Below are positions 40,834-49,719 of a DNA stretch of 64,000 bases, in pieces. The notes under the pieces were generated by a model. It was not told where the DNA came from, searched no databases, and worked only from the letters and a program-made list of their open reading frames with translations. Each line of letters opens with the position of its first letter. The stretch's first letter is position 1. Position numbers and translations under genes: made by a program. The stretch is from Lysinibacillus sp. (GTDB lineage: Bacteria; Bacillota; Bacilli; Bacillales_A; Planococcaceae): positions 1 through 64,000 of the forward strand of contig JAPSKP010000008.1 in NCBI GenBank assembly GCA_031181585.1. The letters are read 5' to 3'.

Positions 40834-42171
40834 TTATTGTATCTTGGCATTCGCCGTATATTCTTCATGACGCCGGTACGTCTCTTCGATCGTAGCGGCC
40901 CACTCCTCTAAAAACGCTTCTACCGTTTTTGTTCCGCTCAATACTTCCTGTATGCCCGGTTCTACGATTGTCATACGAATGGTATTGTACTCTGTTACAA
41001 AAAACGGTGGTTTATAAAACTTTGTTTGCGGATCGTTATAAACTTGCAGAGCTGTCTGAAGATGCGGTGCATTTATTGCCCATTCTTCCTTGAATACTTC
41101 CTGATGTGTAGGGATTTGGCCAACCTCTTTATTCCAATAGCTTTGTGCTTTTTGGGATGCTAAAAAGGATAAAAATGTCCATGCTTCATCCGGGTGCTTG
41201 CTTTGCTTAAAAATGCTGATATCCATCGTATTGCCATCTTCCACAACATAGTGCCCATTAATAGACTTCGGTAACGGAATGACGGTGAATTGATCCGGTG
41301 CCAGCGATTCACTGTGCTCTGCAAAGGAGCCGATATTATGCTGGATCATCCCGACAGTGCTATTATCAAATCCCATCAGCATGTTTGGATAATCATTTGT
41401 AATATCACTGATGGGCGTATTGTTTTGATATAATGCAAAATATTTTTTTACAAACTCAACATGCAGCGGATCATTGATTGTACTCTTACCATCTACCATG
41501 TACTCCGAAATCCCTGAGTACGCATACATCAGCCGCTGTAATTGAAAGGAAGAACCTGCCCCGCCCCGTATACTATAGCCGTATTGATTTCTCTCTTTAT
41601 TAGTCAGCTTTTCCACTGTATAAAAAAACTCATCCCATGTTTCGGGTGTTTTTAAACTCGCATTTTTCAGCCAGTCGGCTCGCACCCAAAAAACATCCAA
41701 ATTTTGCGTATACGGGATGCCGTATACACTCCTGTCGTTCGTAATGCTTCGATTGAAGGCGATCGTATCAGGGTTAATCTTCTCCTTTTCGCTCCAGCTA
41801 TTAAAATAGGCATCCAAAGGTAATAATGCATCTCTGCTCGTGTATTCCGGCAGCCAGCTTGTATAAATACTCGCCACATCCGGCACTTCGCCAATCGCTA
41901 TGGCAGCATCAAATTTTGCTTTGGCCGAATCCTTTAAAAACCCTTCATACTCTATATCGATATTCGGATGTTCTTTCTCAAACATATCGATCAGTTCTTC
42001 CCATACTGCTGTCCGATGCACTCCTGCATTATCAAACCAAAATGTCAGCTTTACTTTTTCCTTTTTCTCTGTATGTCCAGAGGAGGGTTTTTCATATGAG
42101 CAGCCTATCAGAGTTAAAGAAATTACCAGCAGTATGAAACAGCAAAAGACTGCCCTTCTTTTATCAATCAC
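40834..42171 (-). CDS. Sugar ABC transporter substrate-binding lipoprotein 2
   Basis: A 445-residue paralogue of binding protein 1, with the lipobox LIGC (LTLIGCSYEK) and the same blocks (LTFWFDNAGVHRTAVWEELI, YTSWLPEY, YGIPYTQNLDVFWV, YSIRGGAGSSFQLQRLMYAY, YWNKEVGQIPTH). It has a GTG start just after GGAGGGGG. It shares its transcript with the GH28 gene upstream and has no permease of its own, so it probably delivers a second ligand to the same permease pair. Differences from protein 1 cluster in the middle third. Confidence 0.9.
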   Translation of the reverse strand: MIDKRRAVFCCFILLVISLTLIGCSYEKPSSGHTEKKEKVKLTFWFDNAGVHRTAVWEELIDMFEKEHPNIDIEYEGFLKDSAKAKFDAAIAIGEVPDVASIYTSWLPEYTSRDALLPLDAYFNSWSEKEKINPDTIAFNRSITNDRSVYGIPYTQNLDVFWVRADWLKNASLKTPETWDEFFYTVEKLTNKERNQYGYSIRGGAGSSFQLQRLMYAYSGISEYMVDGKSTINDPLHVEFVKKYFALYQNNTPISDITNDYPNMLMGFDNSTVGMIQHNIGSFAEHSESLAPDQFTVIPLPKSINGHYVVEDGNTMDISIFKQSKHPDEAWTFLSFLASQKAQSYWNKEVGQIPTHQEVFKEEWAINAPHLQTALQVYNDPQTKFYKPPFFVTEYNTIRMTIVEPGIQEVLSGTKTVEAFLEEWAATIEETYRRHEEYTANAKIQ

Positions 42172-42203
42172 TTTTCCCCCTCCGTATCTGTGCAGCTATA
42201 TTT

Positions 42204-43568
42204 TTAGTAGTTTTTGTTTATGACATGTTCAAAAACAGCAAGCTCCTCTTCTTTATTCATAGGTTTTTTCGAACGGCAAGACACGATTTCTACATCTTCC
42301 CCATTCTCCACATAAAATGCCGGCCCCTGATGATTGCTCACTGTTACATGATCGAATCGGATATCACGTACATTCGAGCAATAAAACCCGCGCTGCTTCA
42401 TTGGTTCAAGCTCTGCCATCATGGCCGGCAGCGCTGCCTCCGCATGTTCTGCCATCGCAATATCTACATGGGCAAATGTAATATCTTCCACATACATTTC
42501 AGCCAGCCCATATAAAAAACCAGCTGCTGCACTGACATCGCGTGCTGTTATGTGCGAAAAATGAATGCGTCTAAAGATCGGTGTTTCATCCGTGACCGGG
42601 TGAGGATTTTTATCCGATACGAAGGAATCCGTTCCACGCGGTCCAAAGTAATAATACAAATTTAAGATGAACGGGCAGATAACCCCTTTCATCACGATAT
42701 TATTTACCCGAATGTCCTCAATGACCCCTCCGCGTCCCCGTCTTGATTTGAAGCGAATCCCTCTGTCCGTTCCTTCAAATACACAATTTGAAATGGTCAC
42801 ATTTCGAATGCTTCCGCTCATTTCGCTTCCTAAAACGACGCCTCCGTGCCCATGGATCATGGTACAGTTCGTAATCGTTATATTTTCGCATGGGATATGC
42901 TCCGCTGTATCCTCGGTTCCTGCCTTGATGGCGATGCAATCATCCCCGACATCAATATGGCTATCCGAGATCCGTACATTTCTGCAGGACTCCGGGTTAA
43001 TCCCGTCCGTATTCGGCGAGTCCGCCGGGTTAATAATCGTCAGCCCGTGGATCGTTACATTTTCACAGCACACCGGATGCACTGTCCAGCTCGGTGAATT
43101 CAGCAATTTTATACCTGAAATCTGTACGTGCCGGCAATGATCAAAACTAACTAGTTTCGGCCTCGGATAAGAAAGTTCCTCCTTACGGAAAGCCTCCCAC
43201 CAAAATGCACCGTTCCCCTGCAGCGTACCATGTCCGGTAATGGCAATATTTTCGGCATCCTCCGCATAAATACAAGAGGCATACACTTGCCGTAATACCC
43301 CTTCCCACCGCGACTCCACGATCCGGTATTCATCTATATCATTTGTAAATGCCAAAACAGCCCCTGCTTCTAAATAGAGATGAACATTGCTTTTCAACGT
43401 AATGGATCCCGTCAAAAATTCACCAGCAGGTACATAGACGGTTCCTCCACCGGCAGCAAAGCAAGCGCTGACCGCCTCTGCAATCATCCCCGTATTCACT
43501 GTTTGTCCATCACCTATTGCCCCAAAACTTGTAATATTATAAATACTTGAACCACTAATCTGACCCAC
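42204..43568 (-). CDS. Glycoside hydrolase family 28 (polygalacturonase-like)
   Basis: A 454-residue right-handed beta-helix enzyme. The GH28 active-site signatures are all seen: SPNTDGINPESC (catalytic NTD), VGDDCIAIKAG (DD pair), IHGHGGVVLGSE (catalytic His) and GIRFKSRRGRGG (RxK). It should hydrolyse alpha-1,4 links in galacturonans or rhamnogalacturonan oligomers. There is no signal peptide, so it probably acts in the cytoplasm on imported oligomers, perhaps as an exo-enzyme, rather than on polymer outside. It starts at GTG after AGGGGG. It heads the operon with binding protein 2. Confidence 0.92.
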   Translation of the reverse strand: MGQISGSSIYNITSFGAIGDGQTVNTGMIAEAVSACFAAGGGTVYVPAGEFLTGSITLKSNVHLYLEAGAVLAFTNDIDEYRIVESRWEGVLRQVYASCIYAEDAENIAITGHGTLQGNGAFWWEAFRKEELSYPRPKLVSFDHCRHVQISGIKLLNSPSWTVHPVCCENVTIHGLTIINPADSPNTDGINPESCRNVRISDSHIDVGDDCIAIKAGTEDTAEHIPCENITITNCTMIHGHGGVVLGSEMSGSIRNVTISNCVFEGTDRGIRFKSRRGRGGVIEDIRVNNIVMKGVICPFILNLYYYFGPRGTDSFVSDKNPHPVTDETPIFRRIHFSHITARDVSAAAGFLYGLAEMYVEDITFAHVDIAMAEHAEAALPAMMAELEPMKQRGFYCSNVRDIRFDHVTVSNHQGPAFYVENGEDVEIVSCRSKKPMNKEEELAVFEHVINKNY

Positions 43569-43674
43569 ATAACTCCCCCTTGTTTTTTTGGTTTTCTCCC
43601 ACTCCCTATTAACCCTAAAACAAATACTCCAAAACCATTATATAACAATTATCCCTTCTATCATTAAAATTAAT

Positions 43675-43714
43675 AAATGCCACCATCAATCCAGGCAGCA
43701 GATTGACGATGGCA
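43675..43714 (-). terminator. Terminator of the ugp operon
   Basis: TGCCATCGTCAAT and ATTGATGGTGGCA pair with few mismatches on the minus strand after the HAD gene; the tail is T-rich (TTTATTAATTTT). Confidence 0.6.
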
Positions 43715-43726
43715 TGCAGTATAGAG

Positions 43727-44506
43727 CTAGAAAATTAACTCGCTCAAATTCGAAATGATATAATCCGGCTTATAGGCCGATTGTTCAACATGCTGGATTG
43801 TTGCAGCACCCGTTAATACGAGACAAGTAGGCATTCCTACTGTTTTCCCAAGCAAAATATCCGTCTCAAGCCGATCACCTATTATTAAGCTGCTCTTTGC
43901 CGGCACGTTTAATAGCTCCAGCATCGCATGGGCGAAATAGGCGGTCGGCTTGCCGATCATCGTCTCGATTTTCGTCTCCGCTGCTGTTTCTATCGCCTTT
44001 GCAATAGACATCGTATCCGCCTGCAGTCCACCCGGAACAGGGCAGGCGGGATCTGGATTCGTCACGATCAGCTTTGCACCGTTACGGAGAGCGAGCATCG
44101 CATCGTTCAATTTTTGATACGTAAAATGGCGGTCCAGGCCTACTACAACATGCGTTGATTCAAATGGATCTGTCGTCTGTGCCAACCCAAAATTCTCAAA
44201 CTCCTCATGCAGCGCTCCTTCGCCTACAATAAATGCAGTACTTGCACGATCATTTTCAGACATGAATTTAGCCGCTAAATACGCTGCTGTTAACACTTCC
44301 TGTTCCTGAACATCAATCCCAAATTTACGTAATTTCCCGGCAGCACTTGCTCTTGACTGCGTTGGTGAATTGGAAATAAACAGCACCCTTTTATTTGCTT
44401 TTCTGAGCTTTGACATCGTGTCCAGTACATGCGGCAGCACTATATCACTCACATAAACTGTACCATCCAGGTCAAAGCAGAATGCATCAAACAACGCCGT
44501 ATTCAC
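43727..44506 (-). CDS. HAD-IIA family phosphatase (NagD-like)
   Basis: A 259-residue haloacid-dehalogenase phosphatase. Motif I is FDAFCFDLDGTVY with the nucleophile Asp, motif II FISNSPTQS, then the C2B cap domain, and motifs III/IV K..IIGDRLETDILLGKTVGM. Relatives dephosphorylate nucleotides, p-nitrophenyl phosphate or glycerol-3-phosphate. As last gene of the glpP-ugp operon it may release phosphate from a glycerol-phosphate compound. GTG at 44506 gives the normal N-terminus just ahead of motif I; ATG at 44542 is a longer alternative. Both lie within the end of the preceding gene. Confidence 0.85.
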   Translation of the reverse strand: MNTALFDAFCFDLDGTVYVSDIVLPHVLDTMSKLRKANKRVLFISNSPTQSRASAAGKLRKFGIDVQEQEVLTAAYLAAKFMSENDRASTAFIVGEGALHEEFENFGLAQTTDPFESTHVVVGLDRHFTYQKLNDAMLALRNGAKLIVTNPDPACPVPGGLQADTMSIAKAIETAAETKIETMIGKPTAYFAHAMLELLNVPAKSSLIIGDRLETDILLGKTVGMPTCLVLTGAATIQHVEQSAYKPDYIISNLSELIF

Positions 44507-45317
44507 TGATATGCCCTGCCTTTTGGGTAGTGGAAAGCTCATTTACTAACCGCTCTTTCCCTTTTTGCAGCAAACTCAAATCTGTGCCGGGGGCGTATTC
44601 TAACACAAGCTCACAAACGATTTGTTCCGTTCGCAGCACTTCAAAAATAGAAGCCCACTCGACCGTTCCTTCCCCTATCGGTAAATGCTGGTCCCCATGG
44701 CCGTCATTATCATGTACATGCAGTCCCGCCAAGCGGTCCTTCACCTGATAAATCACAGAAGCTATGTCCCATCCGTTCAAATTGGCATGGCCGATATCCA
44801 GTAAATATTTTGCACTGCTATCCACATCATCTAAAAAATGCTCATATTCTTCCTGCGTAAATAAAGACGTTCCGTTATACCCGACGTTTTCAATCGCCAG
44901 TGTTACGTTCAACGGCTTTGCGATTTCACATAGCTGCTGGATATACATTTTTGCCCGGCGCTTTCCTAATTCCTTATCAAATGGCGGAGCAAAGCAAAAA
45001 CCCGGGTGAATGACGACATGGTGTGCCTGAATCCTGCCCGCAAATTCAATGGCCTTTTTATATTCCAGAAACGATGCTTCACGAATCGCTTTATTTTCGC
45101 TCGTCAAATTTATATCCCATGCCGGCGGATGCACGGTGTATGCTACATCCAAAGCACGTAACTGCTCGGTTAAACCCGGGAACAATGCCTCCATCTCATC
45201 CCATTTATCGCCATCCATTAAAAGCTCCACCACATCAGCGCCATGCTGGATGAGCGCTTTCACATTTTCCACTATCTCATTTGTAATAAGCACTAAATCC
45301 GAATAACAAATCTTCAT
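44487..45317 (-). CDS. Sugar isomerase/epimerase-like TIM barrel in the ugp operon
   Basis: A 276-residue protein of the AP-endonuclease-2/xylose-isomerase-like family. Metal ligands appear in HHVVIHPGF, TLAIENVGYNG (Glu), YLLDIGHANLNG (Asp, His), LHVHDNDGHGDQHLPIGEGTVEW (His, Asp) and LVLEYAPGTD (Glu). The HxHDNDGxxDxHxPxGxG motif is typical of the family. It follows ugpC by 20 bases. In place of the glycerophosphodiester phosphodiesterase usually found with ugp genes, this barrel is present, and its substrate is unknown. ATG at 45317 lies eight bases after GGAGG. Confidence 0.82.
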   Translation of the reverse strand: MKICYSDLVLITNEIVENVKALIQHGADVVELLMDGDKWDEMEALFPGLTEQLRALDVAYTVHPPAWDINLTSENKAIREASFLEYKKAIEFAGRIQAHHVVIHPGFCFAPPFDKELGKRRAKMYIQQLCEIAKPLNVTLAIENVGYNGTSLFTQEEYEHFLDDVDSSAKYLLDIGHANLNGWDIASVIYQVKDRLAGLHVHDNDGHGDQHLPIGEGTVEWASIFEVLRTEQIVCELVLEYAPGTDLSLLQKGKERLVNELSTTQKAGHISEYGVV

Positions 45318-45337
45318 CGTGAATTCCTCCATGTTGT

Positions 45338-46450
45338 TTAATTGAATACAGGTACTCTACTCACCATTCTTTCTGGATAGCCGATAGAATTGGTCGTTGC
45401 CTTATCAAAGATATGCATATGCTGAACATTTGGACGAATGTACACCTGCTCTCCCGCGTGCCACTCTTTTTCGGAACTCAATACAATTACTTCTTCGTTA
45501 TGAAAGTCTAGATAAACCGCATACTCCGCTCCTAAATTTTCAACCGATTTCACAGTAGCAAACATCACATTTTCCCGAGGCTCTTTCATTATCTCCACAT
45601 GCTCCGGCCGGATACCGAAAACCATCTCCGTGGACTTTGCCTTTTTGATCTGCCCCACCCATCCATCTGGAATAGCCATTTTCTGAAATCCAAATTGAAT
45701 GTGTCCGTCATAATAGACCATCTCCAAAATATTCGTCGGAGGTGCACCGATAAATTTCGCCGTGAAAATATTAGCCGGCCGATGATAGACATTTTCAGGC
45801 GTGTCGATCATTTGAAGGACACCTTCATTTAACAGCGCGATACGGTCACCTACTGTCATCGCTTCAATTTGATCATGTGTCACATAAACAATTGTTTGCT
45901 TATACTTTTCGTGAATCTTGACCAATTCCTTTCTGGCAGAAACACGAAGCTGTGCATCTAAATTCGAAAGGGGTTCATCAAGCAGGAAGAAATCCGCCTG
46001 TTTTACGACCGCTCGTGCCAATGCGACACGCTGCCGCTGTCCTCCCGATAAGTCCTTTGGCAAACGGTCCTCCAGTCCTCTTAGCTGCAGCATCGTTAAT
46101 GCATCCTCCAGGCGGGCGGCTATTTCCTTTTTGGGCACCTTCTTCATCCGAAGCGCATACACGATATTCTGTTTGACCGTCATATGGGGATAGAGCGCGT
46201 AGTTTTGAAACACCATCGCCACTTCGCGTTTCCCGCTTGGTACATCATTCACTAATTTGCCGCCCATGTATAGATTGCCTGATGAAATATTTTCAAGCCC
46301 TGCAATCATACGGAGTGTCGTTGACTTACCGCATCCTGATGGACCGAGTAAAATCAAACGCTCCCCTTCATGAATCGTGAAATCCAATTCTTTCACAACT
46401 TCTGTATTTCCATAGCTTTTTTTCACGTTTTCAAAACGTATTTCTTTCAT
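45338..46450 (-). CDS. ugpC: Glycerol-3-phosphate-type ABC transporter ATP-binding protein
   Basis: A 370-residue CUT1 ATPase: Walker A GPSGCGKST, LSGGQRQRVALARA, Walker B FFLLDEPLSNLD, switch His in YVTHDQIEAMTV and a C-terminal TOBE part. It is distinct from the 25286-26383 ATPase and sits in a complete ABC operon. The ugp name rests on the upstream glpP gene and the CUT1 type, so the substrate (glycerol-3-phosphate or a glycerophosphodiester) is inferred. Confidence 0.85.
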   Translation of the reverse strand: MKEIRFENVKKSYGNTEVVKELDFTIHEGERLILLGPSGCGKSTTLRMIAGLENISSGNLYMGGKLVNDVPSGKREVAMVFQNYALYPHMTVKQNIVYALRMKKVPKKEIAARLEDALTMLQLRGLEDRLPKDLSGGQRQRVALARAVVKQADFFLLDEPLSNLDAQLRVSARKELVKIHEKYKQTIVYVTHDQIEAMTVGDRIALLNEGVLQMIDTPENVYHRPANIFTAKFIGAPPTNILEMVYYDGHIQFGFQKMAIPDGWVGQIKKAKSTEMVFGIRPEHVEIMKEPRENVMFATVKSVENLGAEYAVYLDFHNEEVIVLSSEKEWHAGEQVYIRPNVQHMHIFDKATTNSIGYPERMVSRVPVFN

Positions 46451-46461
46451 GGCCGCTCCTC

Positions 46462-47286
46462 CTATTTAATCCCGGATGAAGTAAATGTTCCGATAATATA
46501 GCGCTGGAACATCAAATATAAGGCGAGTGGAATAATCATGGTGATCACTGATACAGCCATCGCTACCGTAAAGTTCGTACCGCCCTCTGAACTGATATAC
46601 ATTTGCAGTGCCAGTGGAAGCGTAAAGTTTTCCGTGCTTTTTAAAATCAGGACGGGCCATACATATTCATTCCATGCCGTAATGAAAAACCAAATACTTG
46701 TCGATGTGACTGCCGGTCTTGCAAGAGGCAGCACGATATCCCTCATAATTTGCCAATGACTCATATCATCGAGCCTCGCTACCTCAATGAGCGATACAGG
46801 AATCGTTCGCAGCGCCTGTGTTAATAAAAAAATCCCCATTGCATCCGCCAGCTGCGGCAAGACAACACCCCATAACGAATCGCTCAGCCCCAGGTTCGAG
46901 ATAATCAAATAATTGGGAATCATCGTTACGGTAAACGGCAGGAAAATCGTACTGATCAAGATGAAATACAATGTATTTTTGCCTTTAAAGATAAAATATA
47001 CAAAGGCATATGCAGCTAGGAAGGATGTCACTACCTTGAAGATCGTAACTACCGATGCAATAAGGAATGTATTCAACGTAATTTGTAGTGCCGGCAAGCT
47101 GTCAAAAAAGGTTTGATAGTTTTCCAATGTCGGGTTAAGAGAAAAAAGCGACAGTGGATTGTTATAGGCATCCTGTAATGTTTTAAACGATGAGCCGACC
47201 GCAAAAACGATTGGGAAAATCAATAGGAAAATCGTGATCAGAAAAACAATATGCCAAGGTACCGATACTTTTTTACTTATTTTCAT
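46462..47286 (-). CDS. ugpE: ABC transporter permease (UgpE/MalG type)
   Basis: A 274-residue permease with six helices and the EAA loop EVARLDDMSHWQIMRDIVLPLARP, followed by the family end FQRYIIGTFTSSGIK. It overlaps the upstream permease gene by 14 bases and lies 11 bases ahead of ugpC, so all four transport genes are co-translated. Confidence 0.85.
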   Translation of the reverse strand: MKISKKVSVPWHIVFLITIFLLIFPIVFAVGSSFKTLQDAYNNPLSLFSLNPTLENYQTFFDSLPALQITLNTFLIASVVTIFKVVTSFLAAYAFVYFIFKGKNTLYFILISTIFLPFTVTMIPNYLIISNLGLSDSLWGVVLPQLADAMGIFLLTQALRTIPVSLIEVARLDDMSHWQIMRDIVLPLARPAVTSTSIWFFITAWNEYVWPVLILKSTENFTLPLALQMYISSEGGTNFTVAMAVSVITMIIPLALYLMFQRYIIGTFTSSGIK

Positions 47287-48190
47287 AGTAAATACCTCTC
47301 TCTACATATTTGAATTCCAGAATCAGCAAAATCACAAAGATCACCATCGTTAAAATCGACAATGCGGCTGAATGGCCTGTCCGGTACAATACAAACGCTT
47401 CATGGTAAGCATGATAAATGACATTGGAGCTCGCATAGTTAGGACCGCCCTGTGTAATGACCTTGATCGGTGTAAACGCAAACTGAAGCCCCTGCACAAT
47501 CGTGATAATGAAAATGTAAATACCTGTTGCGCTGCTCATCGGGACAACAATGTGGAAGAAGATTTTCCATAATGGCACATTGTCCAGTCGCGCCGCCTCG
47601 ATAATTTCCCTGGAAATTCCGTTAATAGATGCATAGAGCAAAATAAAGTTATAGCCGAAAATCTTCCACGATGTAATAAGGGAAAGAACAAATATAACCC
47701 AGCCGTCCAGCTTGCTCCAAATCGGCATTTCAAGCCCGAACCAGCCCATCACAATCGCGACAGGACCAGAAATGGGATTCAAAATCCACGTAAATAAAAT
47801 CGACCCTACCACCAATGAAATAAAGGCCGGCAAGAAGAACGCACTTTTATAAAAGCCATTCATCTTCCCGATCACAAAATCGAGAATGAACGCAAAAATA
47901 TACGGGACAGTAAAGTTGATTACAAGCAAAATAAAAATATACACAGCCGAATTCCAAAACACCTTATAAGTAATCGGATCCTTCAACACATTGATATAAT
48001 TTTGCAGGCCTACAAACTCCTTTGTAGGCTTGATCATATTCCAATCAAAAAAGCTTAAATAAATCGTGTAAAGAAATGGCCAGAACATAAATACGGCCAT
48101 GATCACCACAGAAGGAAGAAGCATACCATAGGCAAACCATGCCTGTTTATTCGCCGATATTTTTTTCAAGGATGCTGTCAAAGCACTCAT
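47273..48190 (-). CDS. ugpA: ABC transporter permease (UgpA/MalF type)
   Basis: A 305-residue permease with a cytoplasmic N-terminus, six helices and the EAA loop EAARLDNVPLWKIFFHIVVPMSS. The first-helix segment MLLPSVVIMAVFMFWPFLYTIYLSFFDW is typical of the MalF/UgpA group. It sits between the binding-protein gene and ugpE. Confidence 0.85.
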   Translation of the reverse strand: MSALTASLKKISANKQAWFAYGMLLPSVVIMAVFMFWPFLYTIYLSFFDWNMIKPTKEFVGLQNYINVLKDPITYKVFWNSAVYIFILLVINFTVPYIFAFILDFVIGKMNGFYKSAFFLPAFISLVVGSILFTWILNPISGPVAIVMGWFGLEMPIWSKLDGWVIFVLSLITSWKIFGYNFILLYASINGISREIIEAARLDNVPLWKIFFHIVVPMSSATGIYIFIITIVQGLQFAFTPIKVITQGGPNYASSNVIYHAYHEAFVLYRTGHSAALSILTMVIFVILLILEFKYVERGIYYENK

Positions 48191-48253
48191 TACCTCACCA
48201 CTTTCACCGGATAAAACATCGGCGGGCAGCTCATACCCACCGATATAAGATGG

Positions 48254-49558
48254 TTATTCCAATAATTTATTAATCGCTTCCTGCGTTGTCGTCAGCCCTT
48301 CTTCAACGGTAATGGTACCGCCTAAAATTTGATCACGTACATCCAATAACAGCTGCTCGGCCTGCAAGCCTGCATCCCCTGGGAATGAAGTCCAAGGTAC
48401 GATCACATCCATTTGGTCTACCGCTGCCTGCATCATTTCATTTTCCTCCAGGAATTGCTTCAGACCATTTTCCGCATCCGCTACTCCTTCACGCGGCGGT
48501 ACATACCCTGTGCCTTCCGTCCATTTTGCAACCGATTCTACACTATACAAGAACTTCATGAATTCCCAGGCAGCCTTTTGCTGCTCCTCCTCTTGAGCCG
48601 TAACGGCCAGCATTGCCCCACCGGCAGGCAGCTTGACTTCTTTTCCTTCCCAAGCCGGCGATTTCACTGTTGCTACATCAAATTGTGCGTTATTTTGTAC
48701 ATTTGAACGCTGTGCAATCGTTGTATAAAGCATCGCCACGTTGCCATCGATAAAGCTTTGAATCCCTTGGTCCCAGCCGATATGCAGCGCTGTCTCTTCC
48801 TTCACGATCATGTCCGCCCACAATGAATACGCCTCGATTCCTTCCGCGGACGCAAACGTTGCTTTGCCATCCGTGATCATTTGGGCACCGTTGCTTTCCA
48901 GTAAAGCCTGTGTTGCCCAGTTATCCGCCGGTTCTTGTAAATAGAAGCCGTATTTGCCTGTTTCCTCTTTAATCACTTCCGAGAACTCTTGTACTTCCTG
49001 CCACGTTTTCGGACCATTTTCATCCAAGCCGGCCTCACGCAGCAAATCACGGTTAATGTATAATACCGGGTTGCTTAACGAATATGGAATTCCTACCTGG
49101 GAACCTTCGCTATTTTTCGCAAGGTCCATCACATTCGGTAAGAAATGATCTGTCAAAAATGTTTTATCTTCCTCAAAATGCTGATCAATAATTGATTGCG
49201 GCTCTACATAGGAAAAGTTGTTGGAGAAATAATCCAAAAATGCCCAGCCGATCTGTACGACTGCCGGAGCATTGCCGGCTGCTGCTTCCGCTTGCAGATT
49301 TTGCATTAACCCTTTATACATATCCGGATTAAACTTGGCTACCACTTCTACTGTGTCACTTTGTGCATTGAATTCTTCCACCAGCTCTTCTACTGTTTTT
49401 CCACCTTGGGTTTCCGCATTGACATGCCAGTATTCGATTTTTACCTTTTCGCCTGATGCTGCAGCGTCATCCCCTGCAGAACCAACTTCCGAATCTTTAC
49501 ATGCAGCCAATACAACCACGCATACACACAACAGCAAAAACTTTGTTAAAGCTTTCAT
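48254..49558 (-). CDS. ugpB: ABC transporter substrate-binding lipoprotein (UgpB type)
   Basis: A 434-residue binding protein with a signal peptide and lipobox LAAC (VVVLAACKDSE). The mature part begins KIEYWHVNAETQGGKTVEELVEEFNAQ, as in UgpB-type proteins, and contains IPYSLSNPVLYINRDLLREAGLDENGPKTW. ATG at 49558 lies after GGAGGAG. Directly upstream is a leader with a strong terminator, and beyond it glpP, which points to glycerol-3-phosphate or a related ligand. It is not closely related to the two pectin-cluster binding proteins. Confidence 0.85.
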   Translation of the reverse strand: MKALTKFLLLCVCVVVLAACKDSEVGSAGDDAAASGEKVKIEYWHVNAETQGGKTVEELVEEFNAQSDTVEVVAKFNPDMYKGLMQNLQAEAAAGNAPAVVQIGWAFLDYFSNNFSYVEPQSIIDQHFEEDKTFLTDHFLPNVMDLAKNSEGSQVGIPYSLSNPVLYINRDLLREAGLDENGPKTWQEVQEFSEVIKEETGKYGFYLQEPADNWATQALLESNGAQMITDGKATFASAEGIEAYSLWADMIVKEETALHIGWDQGIQSFIDGNVAMLYTTIAQRSNVQNNAQFDVATVKSPAWEGKEVKLPAGGAMLAVTAQEEEQQKAAWEFMKFLYSVESVAKWTEGTGYVPPREGVADAENGLKQFLEENEMMQAAVDQMDVIVPWTSFPGDAGLQAEQLLLDVRDQILGGTITVEEGLTTTQEAINKLLE

Positions 49559-49587
49559 CCAATCTCCTCCCAAGTCTCTTAGGCATC

Positions 49588-49644
49588 ACAAAAAGAGGCC
49601 GCAAAAAGTCATGTACAGCTTTACACGACAAATTGCGGCCTCTC
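49588..49644 (-). terminator. Leader terminator between glpP and ugpB
   Basis: On the minus strand GAGAGGCCGCAA, a loop of about 29 bases and TGCGGCCTCTTTTT form a strong intrinsic terminator 30 bases upstream of the ugpB ATG. Because glpP encodes a terminator-reading RNA-binding protein, this hairpin is the natural site for GlpP-dependent antitermination of the transporter genes. Confidence 0.75.
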
Positions 49645-49719
49645 TTATCAGCGCCTGAGTCTATTTACTTCTCACTTACTACTATAAAGACAAAATGTTA
49701 ATCCAGCATTGACAGCATA

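Noticed and set aside
40659-40868. 69-codon minus-strand frame after binding protein 2
   Set aside because: It overlaps both the end of the binding-protein gene and its terminator.
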